Below, piece by piece: positions 12,726 through 20,826 of a stretch of 22,407 bases of DNA (its first letter is position 1; each line of letters starts with the position of its first letter). The notes beneath the pieces were generated by a model, which made no database searches, was not told the origin of the DNA, and saw only the letters and a list, made by a program, of their open reading frames with translations. The stretch is taken from NCBI GenBank assembly GCA_002433075.1, contig DJHM01000022.1:377261-399667 (forward strand), given 5' to 3'. Both the position numbers and the translations under genes were made by a program. The DNA comes from Latescibacteria bacterium UBA6620. Lineage in GTDB: Bacteria > Latescibacterota > UBA2968.

Positions 12726-14057
12726 CTACGCATCGGCCGACTGTCTGACCACGATCCGACTACCTTCGACCTCGATCACGGTGACCGACGTCTCTTTGAC
12801 TATGTAATCCCCTTCCGTCGTCACGCTCAAACGCTGTCCTTCGAACACAGCCGTCCCTCCAGGACGAAGATCCGTATAGGCGGTCCCCGTCTTTCCCAGC
12901 AAAGACTCGTGCGCCGGGGAAGCGGTATACCCTGTCTCTTCGGCATCCAGCACCACCTTGCTCCAGACACGCGACTCTGGCAGGCGCCGCAACAGCAGAT
13001 ACCCAAGTACCGTTGTCATTATGATTGACAACATCAGCGGGCGCGCGGCGACACCGACGGCGTCCCACGTCCAAAGCTCCGTTCGACCCATCAGGCTCAG
13101 AAACAGGCTGGTGAGAATCATCAGAACACCCGGAATCGCGAGCAGACCGAAACCCATCACGAAAAAGACATCGGCCAGCACGAGCGTCACCCCCAGCACG
13201 AACAACAGGATCTCGGTCCAGTCCGCCAGCTGGGCGATCAGATGACTCCCAAAAAACAGTCCCAGACAGACCAGCGCAAGCGTGCCTCCGATTCCCCATC
13301 CCGGACTCTGAATCTCGAATATCAACCCCAGGAATCCCAGCGTCATCAACAACGAGGCCACCGCCGGGAACGTCAGCCATCGCACAGCCTGCTCGGCCCA
13401 GTTGACCTTTTCCCTCAGAAGCGAGGCCTTCTCCAGATCGAAATGTGCGAGCACCTCCGCCATCTTCTCAGACGAGGTCTCGGCCACGATTTTGAACTCG
13501 GCGAGGCCCTCTTCGAGCGCTTCTTCTGTCGTGAGCGTCAGGAGTTTCCCTTCGGGTGCGAGATCCTCGATGACCACGTCCTCGTCGACCATTGCTTCGG
13601 CAAGTTCGGGACGCCGCCCCGTTTTCTCTGCCGTTGCCTTCATCTCGTTGCGAAAGTAGGAGATGACCTTCTCGCTGGCCTTGTTCCCCTGCATATCGAC
13701 AGCCGTGGCCGCGCCAATCGTTCCCCCTTCCGCCATCACAATGTGGTCGGTGGCGAGCGAGATCAGGGCGCCAGCCGAAATGGCGCGCGGGTTAATGAAC
13801 GCGATCGTCTTGACTTCACTGTAAAGAAGCGCATCCCGAATCGTCAGGGCCGCATCCAGCGCGCCGCCGGGTGTGTCGATCTCAAGCACGACCGCGTCGA
13901 CCTTGTTCCGATCGGCCTCGTCCATCACGCGCACGACGAACGCTGCGAGCCCCTTCTCGATCGTCCCCGTCACGGGAACGATTACCACCTGGGCTGCGGG
14001 AGTTGTCGCAGCCCACAGAAGCAGCAATGTGGTACAACGGATCAGTTGCTTCACCAT
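12726..14057 (-). CDS. nfeD: NfeD-family membrane-bound serine protease
   Basis: This 443-aa long-form NfeD has a ClpP-class (SppA-like) protease domain, membrane segments and a C-terminal OB-fold (NfeD) domain. A signal peptide (KQLIRCTTLLLLWAATTPAA) opens the protein. The protease part shows EIDTPGGALDAA and the nucleophile Ser94 in NPRAISAGALISLATD. GGTIGAATAV and the lysine-bearing NKASEK segment, a candidate for the base of the Ser-Lys dyad, follow. Several hydrophobic helices come next (about 225-360). The OB domain closes the protein with GKTGTAYTDLRPGGTAVFEGQRL. The ATG at 14057 has GAGAGG five bases upstream, and an ATG-less extension to 14075 is less likely. It heads an operon with floA, whose product it is thought to process or support. 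Confidence 0.93.
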   Translation of the reverse strand: MVKQLIRCTTLLLLWAATTPAAQVVIVPVTGTIEKGLAAFVVRVMDEADRNKVDAVVLEIDTPGGALDAALTIRDALLYSEVKTIAFINPRAISAGALISLATDHIVMAEGGTIGAATAVDMQGNKASEKVISYFRNEMKATAEKTGRRPELAEAMVDEDVVIEDLAPEGKLLTLTTEEALEEGLAEFKIVAETSSEKMAEVLAHFDLEKASLLREKVNWAEQAVRWLTFPAVASLLMTLGFLGLIFEIQSPGWGIGGTLALVCLGLFFGSHLIAQLADWTEILLFVLGVTLVLADVFFVMGFGLLAIPGVLMILTSLFLSLMGRTELWTWDAVGVAARPLMLSIIMTTVLGYLLLRRLPESRVWSKVVLDAEETGYTASPAHESLLGKTGTAYTDLRPGGTAVFEGQRLSVTTEGDYIVKETSVTVIEVEGSRIVVRQSADA

Positions 14058-14142
14058 CCGACCTCTCTGAAGCAAATCGTCTTAGGCAGCAGAGTGGAAC
14101 CATCCAGTCGGCTGCACTCCATCGATGGCAGACCTTCGTCGT

Positions 14143-14171
14143 TATGTACCATAGTCACAGGGGGTTGTCAA
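14143..14171 (-). promoter_or_regulatory. Candidate nfeD-floA promoter
   Basis: On the minus strand, TTGACA (14166-14171) and TACATA (14143-14148) are separated by 17 bases, about 80 bases before the nfeD start. The -35 is consensus and the -10 is moderate. The divergent PhyH remnant starts on the other side. Confidence 0.5.
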
Positions 14172-14256
14172 TGCGCCGCGCACATTCCTGTTCGATCGTT
14201 TCCCTCGCGATGCGGCCCGTCCGTATATTCACGGCGAACCCCGAAAGGAGTCGCGC

Positions 14257-14590
14257 TTGAGTCGTTTCAACGTTCTCACGGATTCGCAGGCCCAACAGTT
14301 CATCGATTCAGGCTACGTGGTCGTAGAAGACTGTTTCGACAGTCATCTAGCTAGGGACTGGATCGATTTCGCCTACGATCGCCTCGGGTGCAGCCCGCCG
14401 ACCCGTCCTCCTGGCCGGAGCCACGCGTGCATACACCCTCTATGCCCGAGGTAGACGTTAGGGAGTTCGCACCCCGCGCCTTCGGGGCGATCTGCGATAT
14501 CCTGGGGGGTGAGGAACGGGTCAAGCTCCCCCTCACCTGGCGGGACAGTTTCATCATCAATTTCAACGTCGGCGAAGGCGAGCCTGGGAA
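14257..14590 (+). pseudogene. Remnant of a phytanoyl-CoA dioxygenase (PhyH) gene
   Basis: From a TTG at 14257 with AAGGAG six bases upstream, the frame reads FNVLTDSQAQQFIDSGYVVV then EDCFDSHLARDWIDFAYDRLG, a typical PhyH N-terminus. At about 14387-14390 the similarity moves to another frame, which continues as PADPSSWPEP, then DVREFAPRAFGAICDILGGE and WRDSFIINFNVG. One missing base would explain the shift. After about 14580 the similarity stops. The residues that bind iron (the HxD and distal His blocks) are absent, and the sequence runs into a tRNA-Met promoter. It is thus both frameshifted and cut short to roughly its first 110 codons. An intact PhyH gene lies at 18339-19151, but the two do not look closely similar in sequence. 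Confidence 0.75.
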
Positions 14591-14642
14591 TAACAGACCC
14601 GCCAGATCGAGGATCTTGAGGGTGCCAGATTCAGGCCCTTCC

Positions 14643-14671
14643 TTGACACCCGTCGAGCCAGCCGGTATCTT
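14643..14671 (+). promoter_or_regulatory. tRNA-Met promoter
   Basis: TTGACA (14643-14648) and TATCTT (14666-14671) are separated by exactly 17 bases and lie about 23 bases before the tRNA. This is the strongest promoter-like match in the window. It sits at the cut end of the PhyH remnant. Confidence 0.65.
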
Positions 14672-14693
14672 TTCAGCCGCTTGAAATCGACGT

Positions 14694-14770
14694 GGCGGTG
14701 TAGCTCAGCTGGTTAGAGCAGTGGAATCATAATCCATGTGTCGGGGGTTCGAATCCCTCCACCGCTACCA
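14694..14770 (+). tRNA. tRNA-Met (anticodon CAU)
   Basis: The cloverleaf folds as acceptor GGCGGTG/CACCGCT (first pair G-U), D arm GCTC/GAGC, anticodon stem GTGGA/TCCAT with loop ATCATAA (CAT at 14728-14730), T arm GGGGG-TTCGAAT-CCCTC, discriminator A and encoded CCA. The form suits elongator Met. The alternative, a lysidine-modified tRNA-Ile reading AUA, has the same gene anticodon and cannot be excluded by eye. It does not look like an initiator, which has three G-C pairs next to the anticodon loop. Confidence 0.93.
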
Positions 14771-14781
14771 TAGAAATCAAA

Positions 14782-14815
14782 GACGCCCGCAGGTCCAGAG
14801 ACCTTGCGGGCGTTC
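14782..14815 (+). terminator. Hairpin after tRNA-Met
   Basis: GACGCCCGCAGGT and ACCTTGCGGGCGTT form a stem of about 12 bp around a short loop. It begins 11 bases after the tRNA. Only a poor T-tract follows (TTCATATT), so some transcription may read through into the sulfatase gene 19 bases later. Confidence 0.6.
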
Positions 14816-14833
14816 ATATTCCCCCGCGCCACG

Positions 14834-16288
14834 ATGACCACCGATTCGCCCGACATTCTCCTGATCCTGACCGATCAGCATCGACTATCCGCCGTCGGCG
14901 CGTACGGTCCAACGCCCTGCCAGACGCCCCACATCGACCGACTGGCGGCCGAAGGTGTTCGATTCCAAACCGCCTACACGACCTGCCCGGTCTGCAGTCC
15001 TGCCCGAGGGTCCGTCCTGACAGGCCTCTACCCCCACAGTCACGGTATCTGTTCAAACGCCCACAACCTCGGGTCGAGCGTCCACGAAGCCCCCGACAGC
15101 CCCGACCTCCTGTCCCGACGCCTCCAGGACCGCGGGTATGCGTGTGGCTACACAGGCAAGTGGCATCTCGGGAACGGACAATCTGAAGCTTTCTCCGCGC
15201 GGACCGACCCCGCGCTGCCCTCGACCCGAGGATTCCAGGGGCAGGACTTCCCCGGTCACGGCGGCGGTGGCTTCAACTACCCTGACTATCGCGCCTATCT
15301 GGAGACTGGGGGATTCATGCACGAAGTTAAGCCCTGGTCGGAGTCTGTGAGGCAGGTTCTACCGACCGGTGAATTGATCGGCCCGACCGAATCGACGGTA
15401 CCCCATTTTCTCGCCGATCATACGATCTCTCTCATCAACCGGCTTTCCACACAAGGTAGCCCCTACTTTGTCTGGCACAATTTCTGGGGACCACACGGTC
15501 CCTATTTTTCTCCCACCGAGTTCGTCGACCTCTACAGAGATATCGAGATCCCACCGTGGCCCAATTACGATTGGCCCTCTAGAGAAACGCCTGGACCACA
15601 TCACGTGAAAATTCATCCCGACCAGGAATCGTTGACGTGGGACGAGTGGGCAACCGCCATTCGATACTACTACGCGTTCACGACCCTCATCGACCGGCAG
15701 ATCGGCCGCATCGTCGAGCACCTTCGGCAATCCGATCGACTCGACCGAACGATCATCATTTTTGCCGCGGATCACGGCGAGACGGCGGGCAGTCACGGGG
15801 GTCTGACCGATAAGGGCTGGCAGCACTTCGAGGAGATCCAACGTATTCCGTGCATCGTTCGGTTTCCGGATGGCCGGTTCGCCGGCCAGGTCAGGGAGGG
15901 TTTGGTATCGCTGGCCGACCTCTACCCGACAATCCTGGATCTTGCCGGTGGGCAAAGCCCAGATCGTATTCACGGCCGCTCTCTGCTTCCCTTGATCGAT
16001 GAGCCATCCACAAGCTGGCGAGACCATCTCGTCGTCGAATTCAGCGGGGTCAACAATCTCTCGGCCACCTTACGGACACTCGTGAAGGGCGACCTCAAGT
16101 ACGGCTTCAGCGCCGGCCACGACGACCAGCTCTACGACCTCGCGAGCGACCCCTACGAACTCGTCAATGTGGCCACCGAACCCTCGCGCAGAGAGCAACT
16201 CGAGGACGCTCGCCAGATGTTATCGGACTGGATGGCCGACCACCACGATCCTGTTCGCGGAATCTTCAACCGTACGCGCCTCCCCTGA
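14834..16288 (+). CDS. Type I sulfatase
   Basis: This 484-aa arylsulfatase-family enzyme hydrolyses sulfate esters. It begins with the metal-binding block PDILLILTDQHR and has CSPAR at residues 54-58. In that motif the Cys is converted to formylglycine, the catalytic nucleophile, by a maturase. YTGKWHLG and the second metal block FAADHGETAGSHGGLTDKGW follow. The C-terminal subdomain closes with QLYDLASDPYELVNVA, typical of this family. No signal peptide is evident at the ATG (14834), so it is either cytoplasmic or starts differently. No clear ribosome site precedes this ATG, and an upstream in-frame TTG at 14804 lies inside the tRNA hairpin. The substrate is probably a sulfated polysaccharide or small sulfate ester, which the sequence does not settle. 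Confidence 0.92.
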   Translation: MTTDSPDILLILTDQHRLSAVGAYGPTPCQTPHIDRLAAEGVRFQTAYTTCPVCSPARGSVLTGLYPHSHGICSNAHNLGSSVHEAPDSPDLLSRRLQDRGYACGYTGKWHLGNGQSEAFSARTDPALPSTRGFQGQDFPGHGGGGFNYPDYRAYLETGGFMHEVKPWSESVRQVLPTGELIGPTESTVPHFLADHTISLINRLSTQGSPYFVWHNFWGPHGPYFSPTEFVDLYRDIEIPPWPNYDWPSRETPGPHHVKIHPDQESLTWDEWATAIRYYYAFTTLIDRQIGRIVEHLRQSDRLDRTIIIFAADHGETAGSHGGLTDKGWQHFEEIQRIPCIVRFPDGRFAGQVREGLVSLADLYPTILDLAGGQSPDRIHGRSLLPLIDEPSTSWRDHLVVEFSGVNNLSATLRTLVKGDLKYGFSAGHDDQLYDLASDPYELVNVATEPSRREQLEDARQMLSDWMADHHDPVRGIFNRTRLP

Positions 16289-16291
16289 CTG

Positions 16292-16326
16292 CACAAAAGA
16301 GGGAGCCGACTCAGTAGCCGACTCCC
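16292..16326 (-). terminator. Intrinsic terminator of the EamA-AKR operon
   Basis: On the minus strand, GGGAGTCGGCT pairs with AGTCGGCTCCC (16301-16326) using two G-U pairs, and TCTTTTGT follows. On the plus strand the same two positions are A-C mismatches, so the hairpin serves the minus strand better. It lies 70 bases after the aldo/keto reductase stop. Confidence 0.65.
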
Positions 16327-16395
16327 CACAGCCAGGAGGGTAACGAGACGAGGATTGTCGCAGTCCCTTTCCAACCCGTTGACGATTGTATGTCC

Positions 16396-17307
16396 TCAGC
16401 CCTCCGGCGTATCCTCCAGGATGGACTCGATCTTCAGGACAACCTCCTCTGAAAGATCCGCCTCAGCAGCCCCCAGATGCTCTTCCACCTGAGCTGGACT
16501 CTTGGCGCCCACAAGCACACAGCTGACCGCCTGGTGCCGAAGACACCAGGCAATCGCGAGCTGGACCATCGACAGTCCCAGGTCGGCCGCGACCTCCTGC
16601 AGCCGATCTACCAGCCCACAGTAGCGCGCAAACAGGTCTCCCTGAAATCGGGGGAAGTTCGAGCGTTCGTCATCCGTATCGAACACGTGGCCCGGTGCGT
16701 ACTTTCCCGTGAGCAGACCCTTCCCAAGCGGGCTGTGCGCCAGGTTCCCGATACCTTTCGTTTCACAGTAGGCCAGATCCTCAGCCTCGATGTCTCGATC
16801 GATCATGTTGTAGCGGGGCTGACTCGACTGAAACGGCGCAAAGCCGTAGGCCGTCTCCATCTGGGCGGCGTTGAAATTGGACACCCCGAGATATCTTGTT
16901 TTTCCTTCCTCCTGGACGCGCGCCATCGCTTCCATCGTGGCTTCAATCGGGTAATGATCGTTCCGCCAGCTGTGAACCTGATAGAGGTCCAGGTGATCCA
17001 CGTTGAGGGCACGGAGACTGTCGTCCATCGCCGCTTTGACATCGTCAGGCGAGTAGCCTCTACTGACTTTGGTCGCGAGGAAGCAGCGTTCACGGTAGCC
17101 ATCGCGCAGGGCCTTCCCCAGGGTCGTTTCGCTCGTTCGGTAAGCCTGAGCCGTATCGAGAAAGGTGATTCCATTGTCGATCGCCGCCCGCACCGTCGCG
17201 ATCGATTCTGATTCGTCCAGCGTTCCCATCCCGCCACCGATCGGCCAGGCACCCAACCCGACGACCGAAACCTGATCCCCTCCGCGGCCCAGTTCGCGTG
17301 TCTTCAT
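16396..17307 (-). CDS. Aldo/keto reductase
   Basis: This 303-aa NAD(P)H-dependent oxidoreductase has the (beta/alpha)8 barrel of the AKR family. The catalytic tetrad is visible: Asp51 (FLDTAQAY), Tyr56, Lys80 (FLATKVSR) and His112 (LYQVHSW). The cofactor-binding end shows GVSNFNAAQ and, near the C-terminus, CVLVGAKSPAQVEEHLGA. Length and motif order are normal for the group of general aldehyde/sugar reductases and dehydrogenases, and the substrate is unknown. GGAGAGG precedes the ATG at good spacing. It starts 12 bases after the EamA transporter stop, so the two are probably one transcript that ends at the hairpin at 16292-16326. Confidence 0.93.
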   Translation of the reverse strand: MKTRELGRGGDQVSVVGLGAWPIGGGMGTLDESESIATVRAAIDNGITFLDTAQAYRTSETTLGKALRDGYRERCFLATKVSRGYSPDDVKAAMDDSLRALNVDHLDLYQVHSWRNDHYPIEATMEAMARVQEEGKTRYLGVSNFNAAQMETAYGFAPFQSSQPRYNMIDRDIEAEDLAYCETKGIGNLAHSPLGKGLLTGKYAPGHVFDTDDERSNFPRFQGDLFARYCGLVDRLQEVAADLGLSMVQLAIAWCLRHQAVSCVLVGAKSPAQVEEHLGAAEADLSEEVVLKIESILEDTPEG

Positions 17308-17319
17308 TGTCCTCTCCGT

Positions 17320-18234
17320 TCAAGATCCAGCAACTGCGACCAGGATCACCCCGGCCGCGAGTACTCCCGTACCCACCAGCTTCGCGAATCCCGCGGGTTC
17401 ACGAAGAAGCACAATGCCCATGCCAACCCCGATCGGAATGCTGATCTGCCTGAAGGCCACAATGTAGCTGACGTTGTCCGCAAACGCCATCGCCAGCAGG
17501 ACAAATCCGTAGGTCACCGTGATCCATCCGCCCGTAAGCATCGGAACGATCGGCCCCTCACGAAGGATCTCGGTCAGTTCGCGACGAGGTCCCCGACGCA
17601 CGACCACTGCAACTGAAAGCCAGCACCCTGTGAATCCTGCCTGCAGACACGCGTAAACGAGGGTGACCAGAACCGGGTCGACCTCGGGGTTGGCCGATCG
17701 GAGCCGGGACAGCGCAGTGTCATCCACGATCGCATAGCCCGTCGTGCCCAGGGCGGCGCAGACTGCGAATACGAAACCGGGGTGCGCATAGGCCGACAGC
17801 CTCAATGCCCTGAAACTTCGGAGGGGTATGAGAAGGCTCCCCACAACGATCAGTCCCGCCCCGGGCCAGTACCCGGCCGTAATCGCCTCCGCGTGATAAC
17901 CCACCGAGACACTGACGCCGGCCACAAACACCGCCGGCATTGCGCGTGCGACCGGGTAGGCGATCGAAAGTTCTCCGGTTCGGTACGCCGCTGCCAGAGA
18001 TCCCAGATAGATCGCCTCGAAGAATCCAGCTGTCATCACGAGGGCCAGATCGTAATCGGTTATCGACCTCACGACGCTCGGGACCCACACCAGAACCGGC
18101 GACAGAAGAAGCGTCCCTCCAGCGCTCGCTACGAGGAAGAACGCCATCGTTGGGACGCGATGTTTTCCGAACGCGTTCCATCCCGCGTGCATCACAGCGG
18201 AAATCAGCAGTAGAACGATTGCGAAGGACTGCAT
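17320..18234 (-). CDS. EamA/DMT-family membrane transporter
   Basis: This 304-aa protein has about ten hydrophobic helices, beginning SFAIVLLLISAVMHAGWNAF. The internal repeat of the drug/metabolite transporter family is evident (AYRTGELSIAYPVARAMPAV, and near the end SYIVAFRQISIPIGVGMGIV then LLREPAGFAKLVGTGVLAAG). Such proteins export or import small metabolites. The MHAGWNAFGKH opening and the PVARAMPAV segment are typical of one EamA subgroup. The ATG at 18234 starts the first membrane helix. A longer frame to 18303 adds a charged, non-conserved stretch, and neither start has a strong ribosome site. It is upstream of, and probably co-transcribed with, the aldo/keto reductase gene. The substrate is unknown. 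Confidence 0.85.
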   Translation of the reverse strand: MQSFAIVLLLISAVMHAGWNAFGKHRVPTMAFFLVASAGGTLLLSPVLVWVPSVVRSITDYDLALVMTAGFFEAIYLGSLAAAYRTGELSIAYPVARAMPAVFVAGVSVSVGYHAEAITAGYWPGAGLIVVGSLLIPLRSFRALRLSAYAHPGFVFAVCAALGTTGYAIVDDTALSRLRSANPEVDPVLVTLVYACLQAGFTGCWLSVAVVVRRGPRRELTEILREGPIVPMLTGGWITVTYGFVLLAMAFADNVSYIVAFRQISIPIGVGMGIVLLREPAGFAKLVGTGVLAAGVILVAVAGS

Positions 18235-18338
18235 CAGGAGGAACTCGGAATCCGAATGTGATTGTCTTTCATCGAGCTTCTCCGCCTTCCGCCTGCTGCC
18301 CACCGTCTACCGGCCTTCGGCAAAGGCGGGTCAACCGT

Positions 18339-19151
18339 CTACTGGTAGTTCCGCTTCCACCGCCAGCTTTCGCTCCCCGATACCAACGGCCGGATCTCCT
18401 CGGGCAGAGTCTCGACGAAAGCCGGATCGACCTCGTTCCCCGGCCACTCGCGCAACATCGGCGGGGTGTAACCTGACACGAGAATCACACGCTCCCGATC
18501 GCTCTTGATCTTCGTTGTGCTGTGGATCAGCGATTCGGGAAATAACAGGACCGACCCCGCGGGCGCCTCGACCTGATGGATCAGGGCGGGATCGTCCGTC
18601 GCGGCCTCGATCATCTCCTCCTTTGCCCAGGTCATCCTGTGACTCCCGGGGATGAACGAAGTGCCTCCATCGTCCGGTCCGACGTCAGTCAGATACGCCA
18701 GGGTCTTCACGAAGACGCAGTGAAACCGATCTTTCTCCTGGTAGCATCCCCAGGTCGGCGTAGTGCCTCGATGGAACCCTGTGGGATGCGTCCGTCGCGT
18801 CGACAGCTCCTCATCCGTATCCTCAGGATTGCGATGATTGATGATCGCCTCTGACTCTTCCAAACGGATCGAGCCGCCCACAACCTCCTCCACCAGGGGG
18901 ACAAGCTTGGGGTGTGTTGCATAGTTGAGGAGCGCCGGATCGTAAGCCACCAGATTTCCCATCAGCGTCAGGCAATCCTGGCTCCGTCGATAGACCCCTT
19001 TCGCCTCTACTTCGGGGTCGTCCTTGATTCGGTAGAGCGCATCGCGACACGTTTGGACCTCCTCCTCAGTCAGAACGTTCTCCAACAGAACGAACCCGTG
19101 CGCATCGAACTGGAAACGCTGAGCCTTCGTCAACTTGACCTGGTCCGCCAT
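18339..19151 (-). CDS. Phytanoyl-CoA dioxygenase (PhyH) family protein
   Basis: This 270-aa protein belongs to the Fe(II)/2-oxoglutarate oxygenases. It opens with FQFDAHGFVLLENVLTEEEV and carries the double-stranded beta-helix blocks GFHRGTTP, VFVKTLAYLTDVGPDDGGTS then FIPGSHRM, and LLFPESLIHSTTK then SDRERVIL. The distal His (LIHSTT) and the 2-oxoglutarate-binding Arg (RERVIL) are present. The first block reads HRG, so the acidic residue of the usual HxD metal triad is not where expected. GGAG lies six bases before the ATG at 19151. Earlier in-frame starts reach back across the gltD terminator and are unlikely. Substrates of bacterial PhyH enzymes are mostly unknown. Confidence 0.9.
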   Translation of the reverse strand: MADQVKLTKAQRFQFDAHGFVLLENVLTEEEVQTCRDALYRIKDDPEVEAKGVYRRSQDCLTLMGNLVAYDPALLNYATHPKLVPLVEEVVGGSIRLEESEAIINHRNPEDTDEELSTRRTHPTGFHRGTTPTWGCYQEKDRFHCVFVKTLAYLTDVGPDDGGTSFIPGSHRMTWAKEEMIEAATDDPALIHQVEAPAGSVLLFPESLIHSTTKIKSDRERVILVSGYTPPMLREWPGNEVDPAFVETLPEEIRPLVSGSESWRWKRNYQ

Positions 19152-19178
19152 ACTGATCTCCATTGTGGATTGGCCCTC

Positions 19179-19207
19179 AGTATCCATTCCCGATTGGACC
19201 GCCGCAA
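19179..19207 (-). promoter_or_regulatory. Candidate promoter of the PhyH gene
   Basis: On the minus strand, TTGCGG (19202-19207) and GATACT (19179-19184) are 17 bases apart. They lie between the gltD terminator and the PhyH start. The match is moderate. Confidence 0.35.
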
Positions 19208-19211
19208 CTCT

Positions 19212-19253
19212 AAAACAGCAAAACGCTCCTCTTCGCATCGCGAAAAAGAGCGT
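19212..19253 (-). terminator. Intrinsic terminator of gltBD
   Basis: On the minus strand, ACGCTC (19248-19253) pairs with GAGCGT (19223-19228), with an inner stem TTCGC-GAT-GCGAA. TTTGCTGTTTT follows. It starts 34 bases after the gltD stop and separates it from the PhyH gene. Confidence 0.7.
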
Positions 19254-19286
19254 CTGGCCAATACCGCAGTCCGGCGCAGTCACTTT

Positions 19287-20777
19287 CTAAGGCAAATCGG
19301 TCGTCCCCATCAGATACCGATCGACTTCTCGTGCAGCCTCGCGCCCTTCGTGGATGGCCCACACCACAAGACTCTGACCACGCCGCATATCACCTGCCGA
19401 GAAGACGCCTTCCACGTTTGTCGCGTATTTCCCGTAGTCGGCTTTGGCATTCGACCTTTCGTCGCGCTCGACACCAAGCTGTTCCAGCACGGGGTCTTCG
19501 GGGCCAAGGAATCCCATCGCCAGAAGTACCAGGTCGGCGGGGTAGATCTTCTCCGATCCTTCGACCGGTTTGGGGAACGGCCGTCCGTTGTCTCCAGGAA
19601 CCCATTCCACACGCGCCGTGTGTAGTTCCTTGAGGTTCCCGCCGTCGTCCCCGACAAACTTCGCCGTGCTGATCAAATACGTTCGGGGATCGTCCCCGAA
19701 CCGATGCTTCGCCTCCTCCTGGCCATAATCGAGGAGGTAAACACGCGGCCATTGAGGCCACGGATTGCCGTCCAACCGGGTGTCCGGTGGGCGTTCCATG
19801 ATCTCGAACTGAGTGATCGACTTGCACCCGTGCCGCATCGACGTGCCCACGCAGTCCGTCCCGGTATCCCCGCCGCCAATCACGATGACGTCTTTATCCT
19901 TCGCCGAGATGTAGTTTCCATCCTCGTGGTTCGAATCGAGGAGACTCTTCGTATTGGCCCGAAGGAAATCCATCGCAAAGTGGACGCCGTTCAGGTCCCG
20001 TCCCTCGATGGGCAGATCGCGGGGCTTCGTCGCCCCACCACACAGCACCGTTGCATCGAACTGGCTCTGGAGATCGCCAGCGGGAAGATCTTTGCCGATC
20101 TCCGTGTTCGTCACGAATTCAACACCCTCGGCCGCCATCTGATCGATCCGTCTCTGTACGACTTTCTTCTTATCCAGTTTCATGTTCGGGATACCGTACA
20201 TCAGCAGTCCGCCGATCCGATCGGCCCGCTCGTAAACCGTCACCTGGTGACCGGCCCGGTTCAGCTGGGCGGCGCAAGACAGACCCGAAGGGCCCGACCC
20301 GACCACGGCCACACGCTTGCCCGTCCGCTTCTCCGGCACTTCGGCCGTGACCCAACCTTCGTCCCAGCCGCGATCGATGATGCTGACTTCCATGTTCTTG
20401 ATCGTCACCGGTGGTTCGTTGAGCCCCAGCACGCAGGATCCCTCACACGGCGCAGGACAAACACGCCCCGTGAACTCGGGGAAGTTATTCGTCTTGTGAA
20501 GCCTCCCGAGCGCCTCTTTCCACAGACCTCGGTAGACAAGGTCGTTCCAATCTGGAATCAGGTTGTTCAGGGGGCAGCCCGCTGCGGCCGGTCCACCGAT
20601 CGGGACGCCCGTATGGCAGAACGGGACCCCACAGTCCATGCACCGTCCCCCCTGCTGGCGGAGCTTCTCGTCAGTCAGGTGCAGGTGGAACTCATCCCAG
20701 TCCTTGACCCGCTCTTCGGGCGAGCGGTCGGCCGGTAATTCGCGATCGAACTCGAGAAATCCGGTCGGTTTACCCAT
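19287..20777 (-). CDS. gltD: Glutamate synthase small (beta) subunit
   Basis: GltD passes electrons from NADPH through FAD to the large subunit, which makes glutamate from glutamine and 2-oxoglutarate. The 496-aa protein has the N-terminal cysteine-rich iron-sulfur region (Cys46, Cys49, Cys54, Cys68, then Cys107, Cys111, Cys115). The FAD-binding block is RVAVVGSGPSGLSCAAQLNR and the NADPH-binding block is VIVIGGGDTGTDCVGTS. The C-terminal FAD contact GVFSAGDMRRGQSLVVWAI is also present. The length is normal. GGAGA precedes the ATG. It lies 49 bases downstream of gltB on the same strand and ends at a clear terminator, so gltB-gltD is one operon. Confidence 0.97.
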   Translation of the reverse strand: MGKPTGFLEFDRELPADRSPEERVKDWDEFHLHLTDEKLRQQGGRCMDCGVPFCHTGVPIGGPAAAGCPLNNLIPDWNDLVYRGLWKEALGRLHKTNNFPEFTGRVCPAPCEGSCVLGLNEPPVTIKNMEVSIIDRGWDEGWVTAEVPEKRTGKRVAVVGSGPSGLSCAAQLNRAGHQVTVYERADRIGGLLMYGIPNMKLDKKKVVQRRIDQMAAEGVEFVTNTEIGKDLPAGDLQSQFDATVLCGGATKPRDLPIEGRDLNGVHFAMDFLRANTKSLLDSNHEDGNYISAKDKDVIVIGGGDTGTDCVGTSMRHGCKSITQFEIMERPPDTRLDGNPWPQWPRVYLLDYGQEEAKHRFGDDPRTYLISTAKFVGDDGGNLKELHTARVEWVPGDNGRPFPKPVEGSEKIYPADLVLLAMGFLGPEDPVLEQLGVERDERSNAKADYGKYATNVEGVFSAGDMRRGQSLVVWAIHEGREAAREVDRYLMGTTDLP

Positions 20778-20826
20778 CGGTTCTCCATTGCCCCATCATG
20801 ATGCGCTTCATTTTTCTTTCGCCTTC

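Noticed and set aside
13242..14354. A 370-codon plus-strand frame opposite nfeD
   Set aside because: It is the antisense of a well-conserved gene in GC-rich DNA; its protein is Arg/His-rich with no domain.
18302..18342. Direct repeat ACCGTCTAC at 18302 and 18334 flanking a small hairpin between the PhyH and EamA genes
   Set aside because: The hairpin stem is only five bp with no T-run and one copy lies in the PhyH stop region; too weak to name as an element or terminator.
19704..20738. A 344-codon plus-strand frame opposite gltD
   Set aside because: It is the shadow of gltD with its conserved cofactor motifs on the other strand; its composition is typical of antisense frames.
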